From NCBI GenBank assembly GCA_964346085.1, contig CAYFSZ010000023.1:1-19205 (forward strand): a stretch of 19,205 nt of DNA. The letters run 5' to 3'. Below, one piece after another: positions 7,802 to 15,172 of the stretch (the first letter of the stretch is position 1; each line of letters starts with the position of its first letter). The translations under genes were made by a program, and so were the position numbers. The notes under the pieces are model-generated. The model searched no databases, was not told the origin of the DNA, and worked only from the letters and a program-made list of their open reading frames with translations. The stretch comes from UBA5436 sp964346085. GTDB lineage: Bacteria; Bacillota; Clostridia; Saccharofermentanales; DTU023.

Positions 7802-8821
7802 ATGAAAATATTAGTCACCGGAGGAACCGGGTATATTGGAAGTCATACCGTTGTAGAATTATTAAATCGAGGCGATGAAGTCGTCATCGTTGACGATTTA
7901 TCAAATAGCCACATTCAAGTTTTGGACCGCATCGAAAGAATTACTGGTAAATTACCTGAGTTTGTTCAAGTTGATGTTTGTGATACTGAAAAAATGGAAA
8001 CGGTATTTCAAAATCATCAATTTGATTCTGTTATCCATTTTGCTGGTTTCAAAGCGGTTGGTGAAAGCGTTGCGAAACCGTTAATGTACTATCGAAATAA
8101 TTTAGAATCGACTTGGGTACTCATTGAATTGATGGATAAGTATCAAGTTCCTTCGATTATTTTCAGTTCCTCTGCTACCGTTTATGGTCAACCAGATATC
8201 GTGCCGATTGAAGAAAGAACTAGATATGAATGCACCAATCCATATGGTAGAACAAAAATGATTAATGAGCTTTTCTTACAGGATATTTGTGCTGCTTATC
8301 CGAATATTTCTGCGATTTGCTTACGCTATTTCAATCCAATCGGGGCACATGAATCAGGATTAATCGGAGAAGATCCGCAAGGAATTCCAAATAATTTAAT
8401 GCCTTATATCACGCAAGTCGCTATCGGGAAATTAGAGAAACTATCTATTTTTGGTGATGATTATGATACACCTGATGGAACTGGCGTAAGAGATTATATT
8501 CATGTTGTCGATTTAGCAAAAGGGCATCTTGCTGCTGTCGATTATGCCAAAGAACACCAAGATATTTCTTTCTTGGCAATAAATCTCGGAACAGGTCAAG
8601 GTCAAAGCGTTCTCGATTTAGTACATGCCTTCGAGAAAGTATTAGGCAAAGAAATTCCTTATCAAATTGTTGATAGAAGGCCTGGTGATATCGCTACGTG
8701 TTACGCTGATCCTCAAAGAGCAAAAGATTTATTGCATTGGGAGGCAAAATTTGATGTCGATAAAATGTGCGAAGATAGCTGGCGTTGGCAAAGTGAAAAT
8801 CCAAGAGGATACTCTGAATAG
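7802..8821 (+). CDS. galE: UDP-glucose 4-epimerase
   Basis: This 339-residue extended short-chain dehydrogenase has the NAD-binding GGTGYIG at residues 7-13, the catalytic serine region SSSATVYG (Ser122-124), and the Tyr148-x-x-x-Lys152 pair in NPYGRTK. The C-terminal RRPGDIATCYADP block is characteristic of GalE. It interconverts UDP-glucose and UDP-galactose, feeding galactose use and surface polysaccharide synthesis in the cytoplasm. Length and motifs match the E. coli enzyme closely (338 residues). It lies 42 nt after the MFS gene, has a modest AAGGA ribosome binding site, and is followed by a strong terminator, so it is probably the last gene of the operon starting at 5756. Confidence 0.95.
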   Translation: MKILVTGGTGYIGSHTVVELLNRGDEVVIVDDLSNSHIQVLDRIERITGKLPEFVQVDVCDTEKMETVFQNHQFDSVIHFAGFKAVGESVAKPLMYYRNNLESTWVLIELMDKYQVPSIIFSSSATVYGQPDIVPIEERTRYECTNPYGRTKMINELFLQDICAAYPNISAICLRYFNPIGAHESGLIGEDPQGIPNNLMPYITQVAIGKLEKLSIFGDDYDTPDGTGVRDYIHVVDLAKGHLAAVDYAKEHQDISFLAINLGTGQGQSVLDLVHAFEKVLGKEIPYQIVDRRPGDIATCYADPQRAKDLLHWEAKFDVDKMCEDSWRWQSENPRGYSE

Positions 8822-8843
8822 TTCTATACTTAATTTGTAAACT

Positions 8844-8883
8844 AAAAGGGATTTGTCTGAAAGCGATGACAAATCCCTTTTTT
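8844..8883 (+). terminator. Strong terminator of the galE operon, between convergent genes
   Basis: A perfect 14-bp stem pairs 8844-8857 (AAAAGGGATTTGTC) with 8868-8881 (GACAAATCCCTTTT) around a 10-nt loop, and is followed by a T-run at 8878-8883. It ends the galE transcript. Because the stem has A-runs upstream, it may also stop transcription from the convergent dehydratase gene, whose stop codon is at 8901. Confidence 0.9.
8858..8871. promoter_or_regulatory. cre-like sequence inside the terminator loop
   Basis: TGAAAGCGATGACA fits every defined position of the degenerate catabolite-responsive element TGWNANCGNTNWCA bound by CcpA in Firmicutes. Its position, in the loop and closing stem of the terminator between two convergent genes, is not where a cre normally acts. 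It may be coincidence. Confidence 0.25.
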
Positions 8884-8900
8884 CAATTACAATACAAAGA

Positions 8901-10892
8901 TTATCTGTTTGTTGGTTTATAGGTAGATACCAAATCTATGACACGTTCTCTAATATCTTCATCATTCGCATAGGCTGATTTCATGAGCACATTTAACTTG
9001 CTCAAAAACTCATCAATATCAAAGGGGATTGGTGAACCGATATGAATTAATTCATTGTCCGTTTTTTTCATGCCCTCTTCGTCCATTAATTTTTCTTCAT
9101 ATAATTTTTCACCTGGACGTAATCCTGTGTATTGAATATTGATATCGACACCTAAGCGTAAACCTGATAAGCGGATTAAGTTCTTTGCCAAGTCTGCAAT
9201 TTTAACAGGACTACCCATGTCCAAAACAAAAATTTCTCCCCCATGCGCATAGGTTCCCGCAAGCATCACAAGACTGACTGCTTCTGGAATCGTCATAAAG
9301 TAGCGGATAATATCTGGATGTGTAACGGTTAAGTCATTCCCTTTTTCTATCTGTTTTTTGAATATAGGTATAACGGATCCATTACTACCTAAAACATTTC
9401 CAAATCGAACCGCTACAAATTCCGTCTTTATATTCTTAAACACAGTACCAGTTCCATCTTTGTCAGCATTTTCACGGCCATGATGTGTGAAAAGCTGTGG
9501 AATTTCGTCAGCTTTTCCTGCTTTAATTTTACTGTCAAAACTTTGAATAATCATTTCGCATAATCGTTTCGATGCACCCATAATATTGGTCGGATTAACA
9601 GCTTTATCTGTACTAATTAATACAAATTTTTCGCAACCATGAATCATCGCAGCATACGCTGTTTTATAGGTACCAAGCGCATTATTTTTAATCGCTTCAC
9701 AGGGGCTATCTTCCATTAAAGGAACATGTTTATGAGCGGCAGCATGATAGACTACTTGAGGCTTATATTCATTGAATATTTTATATATTTTACGGCTATC
9801 ACGAACTGAGCCAATGAGAACGACTAGATTTAGTTCTGGAAATTTTTCTCTAAGTTCAAGCTGAATATCATAAACATTATTTTCATAAATATCTAAGAGC
9901 AATAATAAAGCAGGTTTGTGACTAGCAATTTGTCGAGCTAATTCTGAACCAATCGATCCACCTCCACCTGTTACCATTACTCGTTTACCATAAATATAAT
10001 CAAAAACCTCGGTCATATCAGACTTAACAGGCTCACGTCCAAGTAAATCTTCGACAGATACATTTCGCAATTTACTTAATGATAATTCACCATTTGCAAA
10101 TTTATACATTTCAGGCAATTGTTTTAATTCACAATCAGTTTCTTTACAAATATTCAAAATATCTCTTTTCACCGAGGCGGATGCACTGGGCATTGCAAGG
10201 TAAATTTTATCGATATGATATTTTTTTGCACTATATAAAATTTCGCTTCTTCCACCGACAACAGGAACACCATCTACAAATCGATTCCATTTATTTTCAT
10301 TGTCATCGATAATGCATCGTACTTTCTCATCGACACTTTTTTGTCTCTCGATATCACGCAATAATAACTGTCCAGCATCACCAGCACCGATAATCATAAC
10401 ATTAATGGTATCACTACTTTCTCTGCTCTTACGAAATTCGCCACTTAAAAGTAATATCAGTCGATAAGAAAATCTAGCAAAACTGACTAGGAAGAATTGT
10501 ACAATAAACCCTATCATATAATAGGAAATTGGTTGGCGGCCATAGAATTGAAGAGTGATAACAACATGTAAAAATCCAGTTATTAAACTTGCCAAAATAA
10601 TTCTCGTTAATTCCGTATAACTTGCAAATGCCCAAATACTTTGATAAAGCCGTAATGCAATAAAGACAATAATGCATATGACTGAATAAATTGGGGCAAA
10701 GTTTTTCCAAACAGAAAGATAAATTGAAGGAATCACGGAAAACCTAAAATCAAAACGTAGTAGCAATGCTAAGAAATACGATGCATTTACGACAAATAAA
10801 TCATATATCACAAGAAGAAGTGCTATTTTCTTCCAGTGTTCAATTCCGATTCTTTTCCTGTTCTTTATGTTATTAGGTGAATTTTCACTCAT
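8901..10892 (-). CDS. Membrane-anchored nucleotide-sugar 4,6-dehydratase, CapD/PglF type
   Basis: This 663-residue protein has the standard layout of the family. There are four membrane helices in roughly residues 20-140, then a first Rossmann-like domain starting with VMIIGAGDAGQLLL (about 165-180). The catalytic SDR domain begins at GGGGSIG (309-315). HAAAHKHVPLME, STDKAVNPTNIMGASKR, VRFGNVLGSNGSVIP and GLRPGEKLYEE follow in the canonical order. The usual catalytic Tyr of the YxxxK motif is Met438 (with Lys442), as in PglF-type UDP-GlcNAc 4,6-dehydratases. It should form a UDP-4-keto-6-deoxy sugar at the inner membrane face for surface glycans. It stands alone, with no glycosyltransferase next to it. 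The ribosome binding site GGGAG is rather far (13 nt) from the ATG. Confidence 0.92.
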   Translation of the reverse strand: MSENSPNNIKNRKRIGIEHWKKIALLLVIYDLFVVNASYFLALLLRFDFRFSVIPSIYLSVWKNFAPIYSVICIIVFIALRLYQSIWAFASYTELTRIILASLITGFLHVVITLQFYGRQPISYYMIGFIVQFFLVSFARFSYRLILLLSGEFRKSRESSDTINVMIIGAGDAGQLLLRDIERQKSVDEKVRCIIDDNENKWNRFVDGVPVVGGRSEILYSAKKYHIDKIYLAMPSASASVKRDILNICKETDCELKQLPEMYKFANGELSLSKLRNVSVEDLLGREPVKSDMTEVFDYIYGKRVMVTGGGGSIGSELARQIASHKPALLLLLDIYENNVYDIQLELREKFPELNLVVLIGSVRDSRKIYKIFNEYKPQVVYHAAAHKHVPLMEDSPCEAIKNNALGTYKTAYAAMIHGCEKFVLISTDKAVNPTNIMGASKRLCEMIIQSFDSKIKAGKADEIPQLFTHHGRENADKDGTGTVFKNIKTEFVAVRFGNVLGSNGSVIPIFKKQIEKGNDLTVTHPDIIRYFMTIPEAVSLVMLAGTYAHGGEIFVLDMGSPVKIADLAKNLIRLSGLRLGVDINIQYTGLRPGEKLYEEKLMDEEGMKKTDNELIHIGSPIPFDIDEFLSKLNVLMKSAYANDEDIRERVIDLVSTYKPTNR

Positions 10893-10938
10893 TAATTTAT
10901 ATAAACTCCCTTTACACAGATGTTATTTCTAATCAATA

Positions 10939-10967
10939 AGTATAGTGAAATCAAAGATAAAAATCCA
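10939..10967 (-). promoter_or_regulatory. Possible promoter of the CapD-like gene
   Basis: On the minus strand TATACT (10944-10939) makes a good -10 box, and TGGATT (10967-10962) stands 17 bp upstream as a poor -35. A second pairing, TTGATT with TAGAAA, lies just downstream of it. The gene needs its own promoter because a terminator separates it from the kbl gene. Confidence 0.35.
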
Positions 10968-10982
10968 TTTTCTTTAAATAAC

Positions 10983-11024
10983 AAAAAAGTATCTCAAGAG
11001 CAGCCTATGTCTCTAGAGATACTT
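10983..11024 (-). terminator. Terminator of the tdh-kbl operon
   Basis: On the minus strand AAGTATCTC pairs with GAGATACTT (positions 11024-11016 and 10995-10987). A further GAG/CTC pair inside the loop extends the stem, and the T-run at 10988-10983 completes it. It begins 14 nt after the kbl stop codon. Confidence 0.88.
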
Positions 11025-11038
11025 GATATGTGTTTCGA

Positions 11039-12226
11039 TTAGATAATAGCTAACTCTTCAGCTACTTTCTTAATGATTGCAACGGCTTTATCCAATTGCT
11101 CGATTGTATGCCCAGCTGTAACCATGCAACGGACACGACCAGTTCCCTTTGGTACAGTTGGAAATACGATTGGACTTGTAAATACACCATTCTCAAAAAG
11201 TTTTTCTGAAAACTGCCCTGCTTTCGCTTCATCTCCAATAATAATTGGTGTGATCGGCGTTTCACTATGGCCCGTATTTAAACCAAGTTGATTGATTTTT
11301 TCTTTAAAATACTTCGCATTTTCCCAAAGCTTTTCTGTATATTCAGTACTTTCCATTAACATATGAATCGCTTCAATAATCGCAGCAGTATCTGCAGGTG
11401 TATTTCCGGTTGAGAAAAGTAGTGGCCTTCCTCGATTTTTCAACCAATCAATGGTCACTTGCTTTCCTGCAATATAACCACCAATGACGCCAATCGCTTT
11501 TGATAAGGTACCCATGATAAAATCAACTTTTCCATGTAATCCAAAATGGTCAACTGTACCACGACCGCTTTCCCCTAAAACACCAGAAGCATGCGCATCA
11601 TCAACATAAGTTAAGCAATCATATTTTTCTGCAAGCTCAACAATTTCCGGTAATTTAGCGATATCGCCATCCATTGAGAAAACACCATCGGTAATGATTA
11701 GCACCTGATTATATTGATCGCGATTTTCTTTAAGAACTCTTTCTAAGTCTTCCATATCAGAATGTTTAAAAACAGTTTTTTTCGCTTTCGTTAAGCGGCA
11801 GCCATCAATAATTGATGCATGATTTAGCTCATCAGAAATAATCAAATCCCCATCGCCAACAACAGCTTGAATCGTGCCAGCATTACAATTAAATCCTGAT
11901 TGGAAAACAATGACCGCTTCTTCTCTTTTGAATTCAGCAAGCAATTTTTCTAAATCATCATGCAATTTCATATTTCCATTGATTGGGCGAACTGCTCCGG
12001 CACCAACTCCATATTCTTCAATCGCCGCAATGGCTGCCTTTTTCATACGTGGATGATTCGCGAATCCTAAATAATTGTTTGAGGATAGATTAATGACTTT
12101 TTTTCCATTAATCACGCATTCGGCTTCATTTGGTCCTTCTACCGTTTTAAATTCTTTGAAAAGACCATTTTCTTTTAATTCATCAAGCTGTTTTTTTAGA
12201 TAATCGAGTTCATGAATTGTTGTCAT
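11039..12226 (-). CDS. kbl: Glycine C-acetyltransferase (2-amino-3-ketobutyrate CoA ligase)
   Basis: This is a PLP-dependent enzyme of the alpha-oxoamine synthase family, 395 residues from the chosen start and close to E. coli Kbl (398). Landmarks are NLSSNNYLGF near the N-terminus, SDELNHASIIDG, YVDDAHASGVLG, and GTLSKAIG with the PLP lysine Lys243 (E. coli Lys244). It cleaves 2-amino-3-ketobutyrate with CoA to glycine and acetyl-CoA, the second step of threonine breakdown in the cytoplasm. A longer frame opens at 12253, but the ATG at 12226 has AGAGGAAG (12237-12230) at ideal distance and gives the family's usual start. This places the start 17 nt inside the end of the dehydrogenase gene, suggesting translational coupling. 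8-Amino-7-oxononanoate synthase is a relative, but the neighbouring dehydrogenase favours Kbl. Confidence 0.95.
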   Translation of the reverse strand: MTTIHELDYLKKQLDELKENGLFKEFKTVEGPNEAECVINGKKVINLSSNNYLGFANHPRMKKAAIAAIEEYGVGAGAVRPINGNMKLHDDLEKLLAEFKREEAVIVFQSGFNCNAGTIQAVVGDGDLIISDELNHASIIDGCRLTKAKKTVFKHSDMEDLERVLKENRDQYNQVLIITDGVFSMDGDIAKLPEIVELAEKYDCLTYVDDAHASGVLGESGRGTVDHFGLHGKVDFIMGTLSKAIGVIGGYIAGKQVTIDWLKNRGRPLLFSTGNTPADTAAIIEAIHMLMESTEYTEKLWENAKYFKEKINQLGLNTGHSETPITPIIIGDEAKAGQFSEKLFENGVFTSPIVFPTVPKGTGRVRCMVTAGHTIEQLDKAVAIIKKVAEELAII

Positions 12227-13196
12227 TTTCTTCCTCTTTCTTTTGATTTTCAAATTTGGATTTTAAGTTGATTAGCATATCTTTCGTCATTGCAGTTAAA
12301 TCATATTCTGCTTTCCAGCCCCATTCTTCTTTTGCACAGGTGTCATCCAAAGAATTTGGCCAAGAATCTGCGATTGCTTGCAAAGTTGGGTTCACATTAT
12401 AGGTGAATTCAAATGCTGGAATTTCTTGTTGTATGGCTGCTGCAATTTCTTCTGGAGCAAAACTCATCGCAGCAATATTAAAAGCATTACGATGTATTAA
12501 TTTGGCCGGATCAGCTTCCATCAATTCAATCACTGCTCGCAAAGCATCAGGCAAATACATCATATCCATTTTGGTGCCTTGGGCAATTGGAGAAGCATAC
12601 TTCCCATATTTCAAAGCATCATAATAAATTTCAACAGCATAATCCGTCGTTCCTCCACCAGGAATGGTTTTGTATGAAATCAAACCCGGAAAACGTACCC
12701 CTCTCGTATCTACACCGAAACGCTTATGATAATAATCACAAAGAAGTTCTCCAGCCGCTTTGGTCACTCCATACATGGTCGTCGGACGTTGTACGGTATC
12801 TTGTGGCGTTAAATCTTTTGGCGTGCTTGGTCCGAAAGCGCCGATTGAGCTAGGGGTAAATAAGCTTAGCTCTTTTTCTCGAGCGACCTCTAAAACTTTG
12901 TATAAGCCGATCATATTGACATCAAACGCAACTTGAGGTTTTGCTTCTGCAACGGCTGAAAGAAGTGCTGCTAGATGAATCACTGTATCTATTTTGTATT
13001 TATCGACAAGCATTCCCAGTTGTTTTCCGTTGCAAACATTTAGAATTTCAAACGGTCCTGTTTCATAGATTTCTCTTGCATCATTATGGGCAATATCAGT
13101 AACCACAACATTCCCATGACCATAAATTTTTCGCATTCGCAACGCCAATTCAGAACCAATTTGGCCAAGGCCACCAGTTATCAAAATATTCTTCAT
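12210..13196 (-). CDS. tdh: L-threonine 3-dehydrogenase, SDR (epimerase-like) type
   Basis: This 328-residue protein belongs to the extended short-chain dehydrogenase family and not to the zinc alcohol-dehydrogenase type found in E. coli. GGLGQIGSELA near residue 8 binds NAD, PSSIGAFGP holds the catalytic Ser region, and Tyr142-x-x-x-Lys146 in YGVTK is the catalytic pair. GGGTTDYAVEIYY and the C-terminal WGWKAEYDL block are specific to SDR-type threonine dehydrogenases as known from Cupriavidus and animals. It oxidises L-threonine to 2-amino-3-ketobutyrate, which is unstable and is handed to Kbl. The Kbl gene overlaps its last 17 nt. The start is supported by GAAAGGG 6 nt upstream. A promoter and dyad precede it. 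Confidence 0.95.
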   Translation of the reverse strand: MKNILITGGLGQIGSELALRMRKIYGHGNVVVTDIAHNDAREIYETGPFEILNVCNGKQLGMLVDKYKIDTVIHLAALLSAVAEAKPQVAFDVNMIGLYKVLEVAREKELSLFTPSSIGAFGPSTPKDLTPQDTVQRPTTMYGVTKAAGELLCDYYHKRFGVDTRGVRFPGLISYKTIPGGGTTDYAVEIYYDALKYGKYASPIAQGTKMDMMYLPDALRAVIELMEADPAKLIHRNAFNIAAMSFAPEEIAAAIQQEIPAFEFTYNVNPTLQAIADSWPNSLDDTCAKEEWGWKAEYDLTAMTKDMLINLKSKFENQKKEEENDNNS

Positions 13197-13209
13197 GTTT
13201 TACCCTTTC

Positions 13210-13235
13210 TTTTACAAAATCTACATACTGTAAAA
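13210..13235. promoter_or_regulatory. Putative operator (dyad) of the threonine operon
   Basis: TTTTACA (13210-13216) and TGTAAAA (13229-13235) are perfect inverted 7-mers separated by 12 nt. The dyad lies between the putative -10 box and the tdh start, covering roughly the start of transcription. The arms are too AT-rich to make a stable RNA hairpin, so a protein-binding site is more likely. The regulator is unknown. Confidence 0.4.
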
Positions 13236-13237
13236 TA

Positions 13238-13265
13238 AATATATCCTTATGGATTAATCATACAA
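13238..13265 (-). promoter_or_regulatory. Putative promoter of the tdh-kbl operon
   Basis: On the minus strand TTGTAT (13265-13260) and TATATT (13243-13238) are separated by 16 bp, about 40 nt upstream of the tdh start codon. Both boxes are recognisable but imperfect. Confidence 0.45.
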
Positions 13266-13292
13266 TATTGAGCAAAGCAATTCATTGTTTCT

Positions 13293-13319
13293 TGCATGGA
13301 TTTTATCGCATGTTAGAAT
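13293..13319 (+). promoter_or_regulatory. Weak candidate promoter of the LtaS-like gene
   Basis: TTGCAT (13293-13298) and TAGAAT (13314-13319) are separated by only 15 bp. If used, transcription would start near 13326, which requires translation to begin at or after the ATG at 13340. Confidence 0.25.
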
Positions 13320-13339
13320 TAATGCTATTGAAAGTGAAT

Positions 13340-15148
13340 ATGATGATGAATAATTTAATAAACTTGAACATGCATAAAAATAAAGAAAAACAACCTGAAG
13401 CAAAGCAAAATCAAGCATTTTTTCTGCTCAAAGATTTAATCTATTATTCTTTTTTCGCAATAACAATATTTATTGCTCTGGAATATATGATGCAGGATCC
13501 ATTTGAAATACGTTCAAAAATTATTTTTTTGAATGTGTTTTTGCATTTCTCTTGTTTGCTGTTTGTATGTTCACTCATTGGAAATCGTAGAATCGGTACT
13601 TATATCTATGTCATCTTATGTTGGCTATTCGCATTGACAAATTATTTGGTTATCTCCTTCCGTTCAACGCCCTTTATGCCTTGGGATATTTATTCAGCAA
13701 GGACTGCCTTCAATGTTGTTGATAATTACAAAATGACTTTCAGTGCTAACTTTATTGTTTCTTGTATCATTTTTGTATTGATCCTCTTCATTTGTCAATT
13801 CTCAACAAACCGCATTTATAAGAAAGCTCGCTATCGAATTTACTTGCTTTTGAGTGTATTTTTATTGCTATTTACTTTTGCTTATTGTCGCTCAGATAAA
13901 GTGATCAAAAAATACAATTTGAATACGATTCTTTTCAACAGTAAAGTCATGTCTGAAAGAAATGGACATCTTTTAAATTTTGTTTTTTGCACACGTTATT
14001 TAAGCGTCGATAAACCAAGCGGTTATTCTGATGAATCCGCGAAGAGCATTCTAGATAGTTATGCCAAAACGCAAGAGTCAGAGCCTGAAATCAAGCCTGA
14101 TATTGTGGTTGTGATGAATGAGTCTTTTAGTGATTTACAGCATTTGAAAGAATTTGAAACGAATACTGATTATATGCCTTTTTATCGTTCTTTTGACGAA
14201 AACACAAAAAAAGGGATTGTATATTCTTCGGTAATCGGAGGAAACACTGCCACAGCTGAATTTGAGTTTTTGACTGGCATGAGTATGGGCTTTTTACCTT
14301 CGGGTTCCATTGCCTATTTGCAATTTATGCATTCACCCCTTTCCTCTTTGGTTTCTACATTGGAAGGTTTTGGATATCAGTCAACTGCGATGCATCCATA
14401 TTACAGATCTGGTTGGAACCGAGAAAAAGTATATGACTATTTCGGATTTGACAAAGTGAAATTTAATAAAGAATTTGTTCATCAAGATAAAATTCGTAAT
14501 TACATTAGCGATAAATCATTATTTGATGAAATCCTTTTAGAATTGGACAATAAACAAGATCCTCAATTTATTTTTACTATTTCCATGCAAAATCATGGTT
14601 CCTATAAAGATATCTTTGAGAATTTTACACCAGATGTTGAAATTACTTCACAAGAAAGCAGTCAGGCTCTCAATCAATACCTTTCATTAATTAAGGAAAC
14701 CGATCAAGAATTAGAATCGTTCATCAAGCAAATTAGTCAAAGAAAACGTCCCACCATTGTACTTTTCTTCGGAGATCATCAACCGAATAATGCCACTGTT
14801 GCTCCTTTGACAAAAGGTATATCAGAGGAACATATCCAAGAAAACAGACGTAAAGCTGATTATGTGTTATGGGCAAATTTTCCGCTACCGAACGCTGGGC
14901 ATGCTGATACATCCATCAATTATCTAGCGAATGATATTTTGGACGCAGCTGGTTTTCCAAAAGATAAATGGTATCAATTTTTATCTGAAACCAGAAAAGA
15001 ATATCCCATCATGAATGATGCATATTACTTTGATGCGCAAGGAAAACTTCATACTTATGACGAAAAGCCATTCCCAGATTTACTCAAACAATATTCGATT
15101 CTGCAATATGATTATCTGAATGAGAAAAAATTTGGAGAGCTAAGATAA
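13340..15148 (+). CDS. LTA synthase family protein (LtaS-like polyglycerolphosphate transferase)
   Basis: The N-terminal third has five hydrophobic helices, followed by an extracellular sulfatase-fold domain, the LtaS layout. With the start at 13340 the catalytic residues are Glu261 (VVVMNESF), Thr303 (GGNTATAEFEF), His419 (MQNHGSY), Asp479 and His480 (FFGDHQP). These correspond in order and near-identical spacing to Glu255, Thr300, His416, Asp475 and His476 of S. aureus LtaS. It should transfer glycerophosphate, or a related phospho-alcohol, from phosphatidylglycerol to a polymer outside the membrane. The start is uncertain. A TTG at 13268 opens the frame but has no clear ribosome binding site and adds an odd 24-residue leader. 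ATGs exist at 13310, 13340, 13343, 13346 and 13370; 13340 follows a weak GAAAGTGA. The stop lies 7 nt from the convergent citrate synthase stop. Confidence 0.9.
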   Translation: MMMNNLINLNMHKNKEKQPEAKQNQAFFLLKDLIYYSFFAITIFIALEYMMQDPFEIRSKIIFLNVFLHFSCLLFVCSLIGNRRIGTYIYVILCWLFALTNYLVISFRSTPFMPWDIYSARTAFNVVDNYKMTFSANFIVSCIIFVLILFICQFSTNRIYKKARYRIYLLLSVFLLLFTFAYCRSDKVIKKYNLNTILFNSKVMSERNGHLLNFVFCTRYLSVDKPSGYSDESAKSILDSYAKTQESEPEIKPDIVVVMNESFSDLQHLKEFETNTDYMPFYRSFDENTKKGIVYSSVIGGNTATAEFEFLTGMSMGFLPSGSIAYLQFMHSPLSSLVSTLEGFGYQSTAMHPYYRSGWNREKVYDYFGFDKVKFNKEFVHQDKIRNYISDKSLFDEILLELDNKQDPQFIFTISMQNHGSYKDIFENFTPDVEITSQESSQALNQYLSLIKETDQELESFIKQISQRKRPTIVLFFGDHQPNNATVAPLTKGISEEHIQENRRKADYVLWANFPLPNAGHADTSINYLANDILDAAGFPKDKWYQFLSETRKEYPIMNDAYYFDAQGKLHTYDEKPFPDLLKQYSILQYDYLNEKKFGELR

Positions 15149-15172
15149 AAACTCCTCAGACATTAGCTTTTT
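15136..15172 (+). terminator. Possible weak terminator overlapping both convergent gene ends
   Basis: AGAGCTAA (15136-15143) can pair with TTAGCTTT (15163-15170), an 8-bp stem with one G-U pair and an 18-nt loop, running into a short T-run ending at 15172. It lies over the last codons of the LtaS-like gene and the last codons of the citrate synthase gene. No other terminator is visible in the 7-nt gap. Confidence 0.35.

Noticed and set aside
11039..12253. A longer kbl reading frame starting at 12253
   Set aside because: The extra nine residues are a basic run with no homology, and the ATG at 12226 has a far better ribosome binding site and the usual family start.
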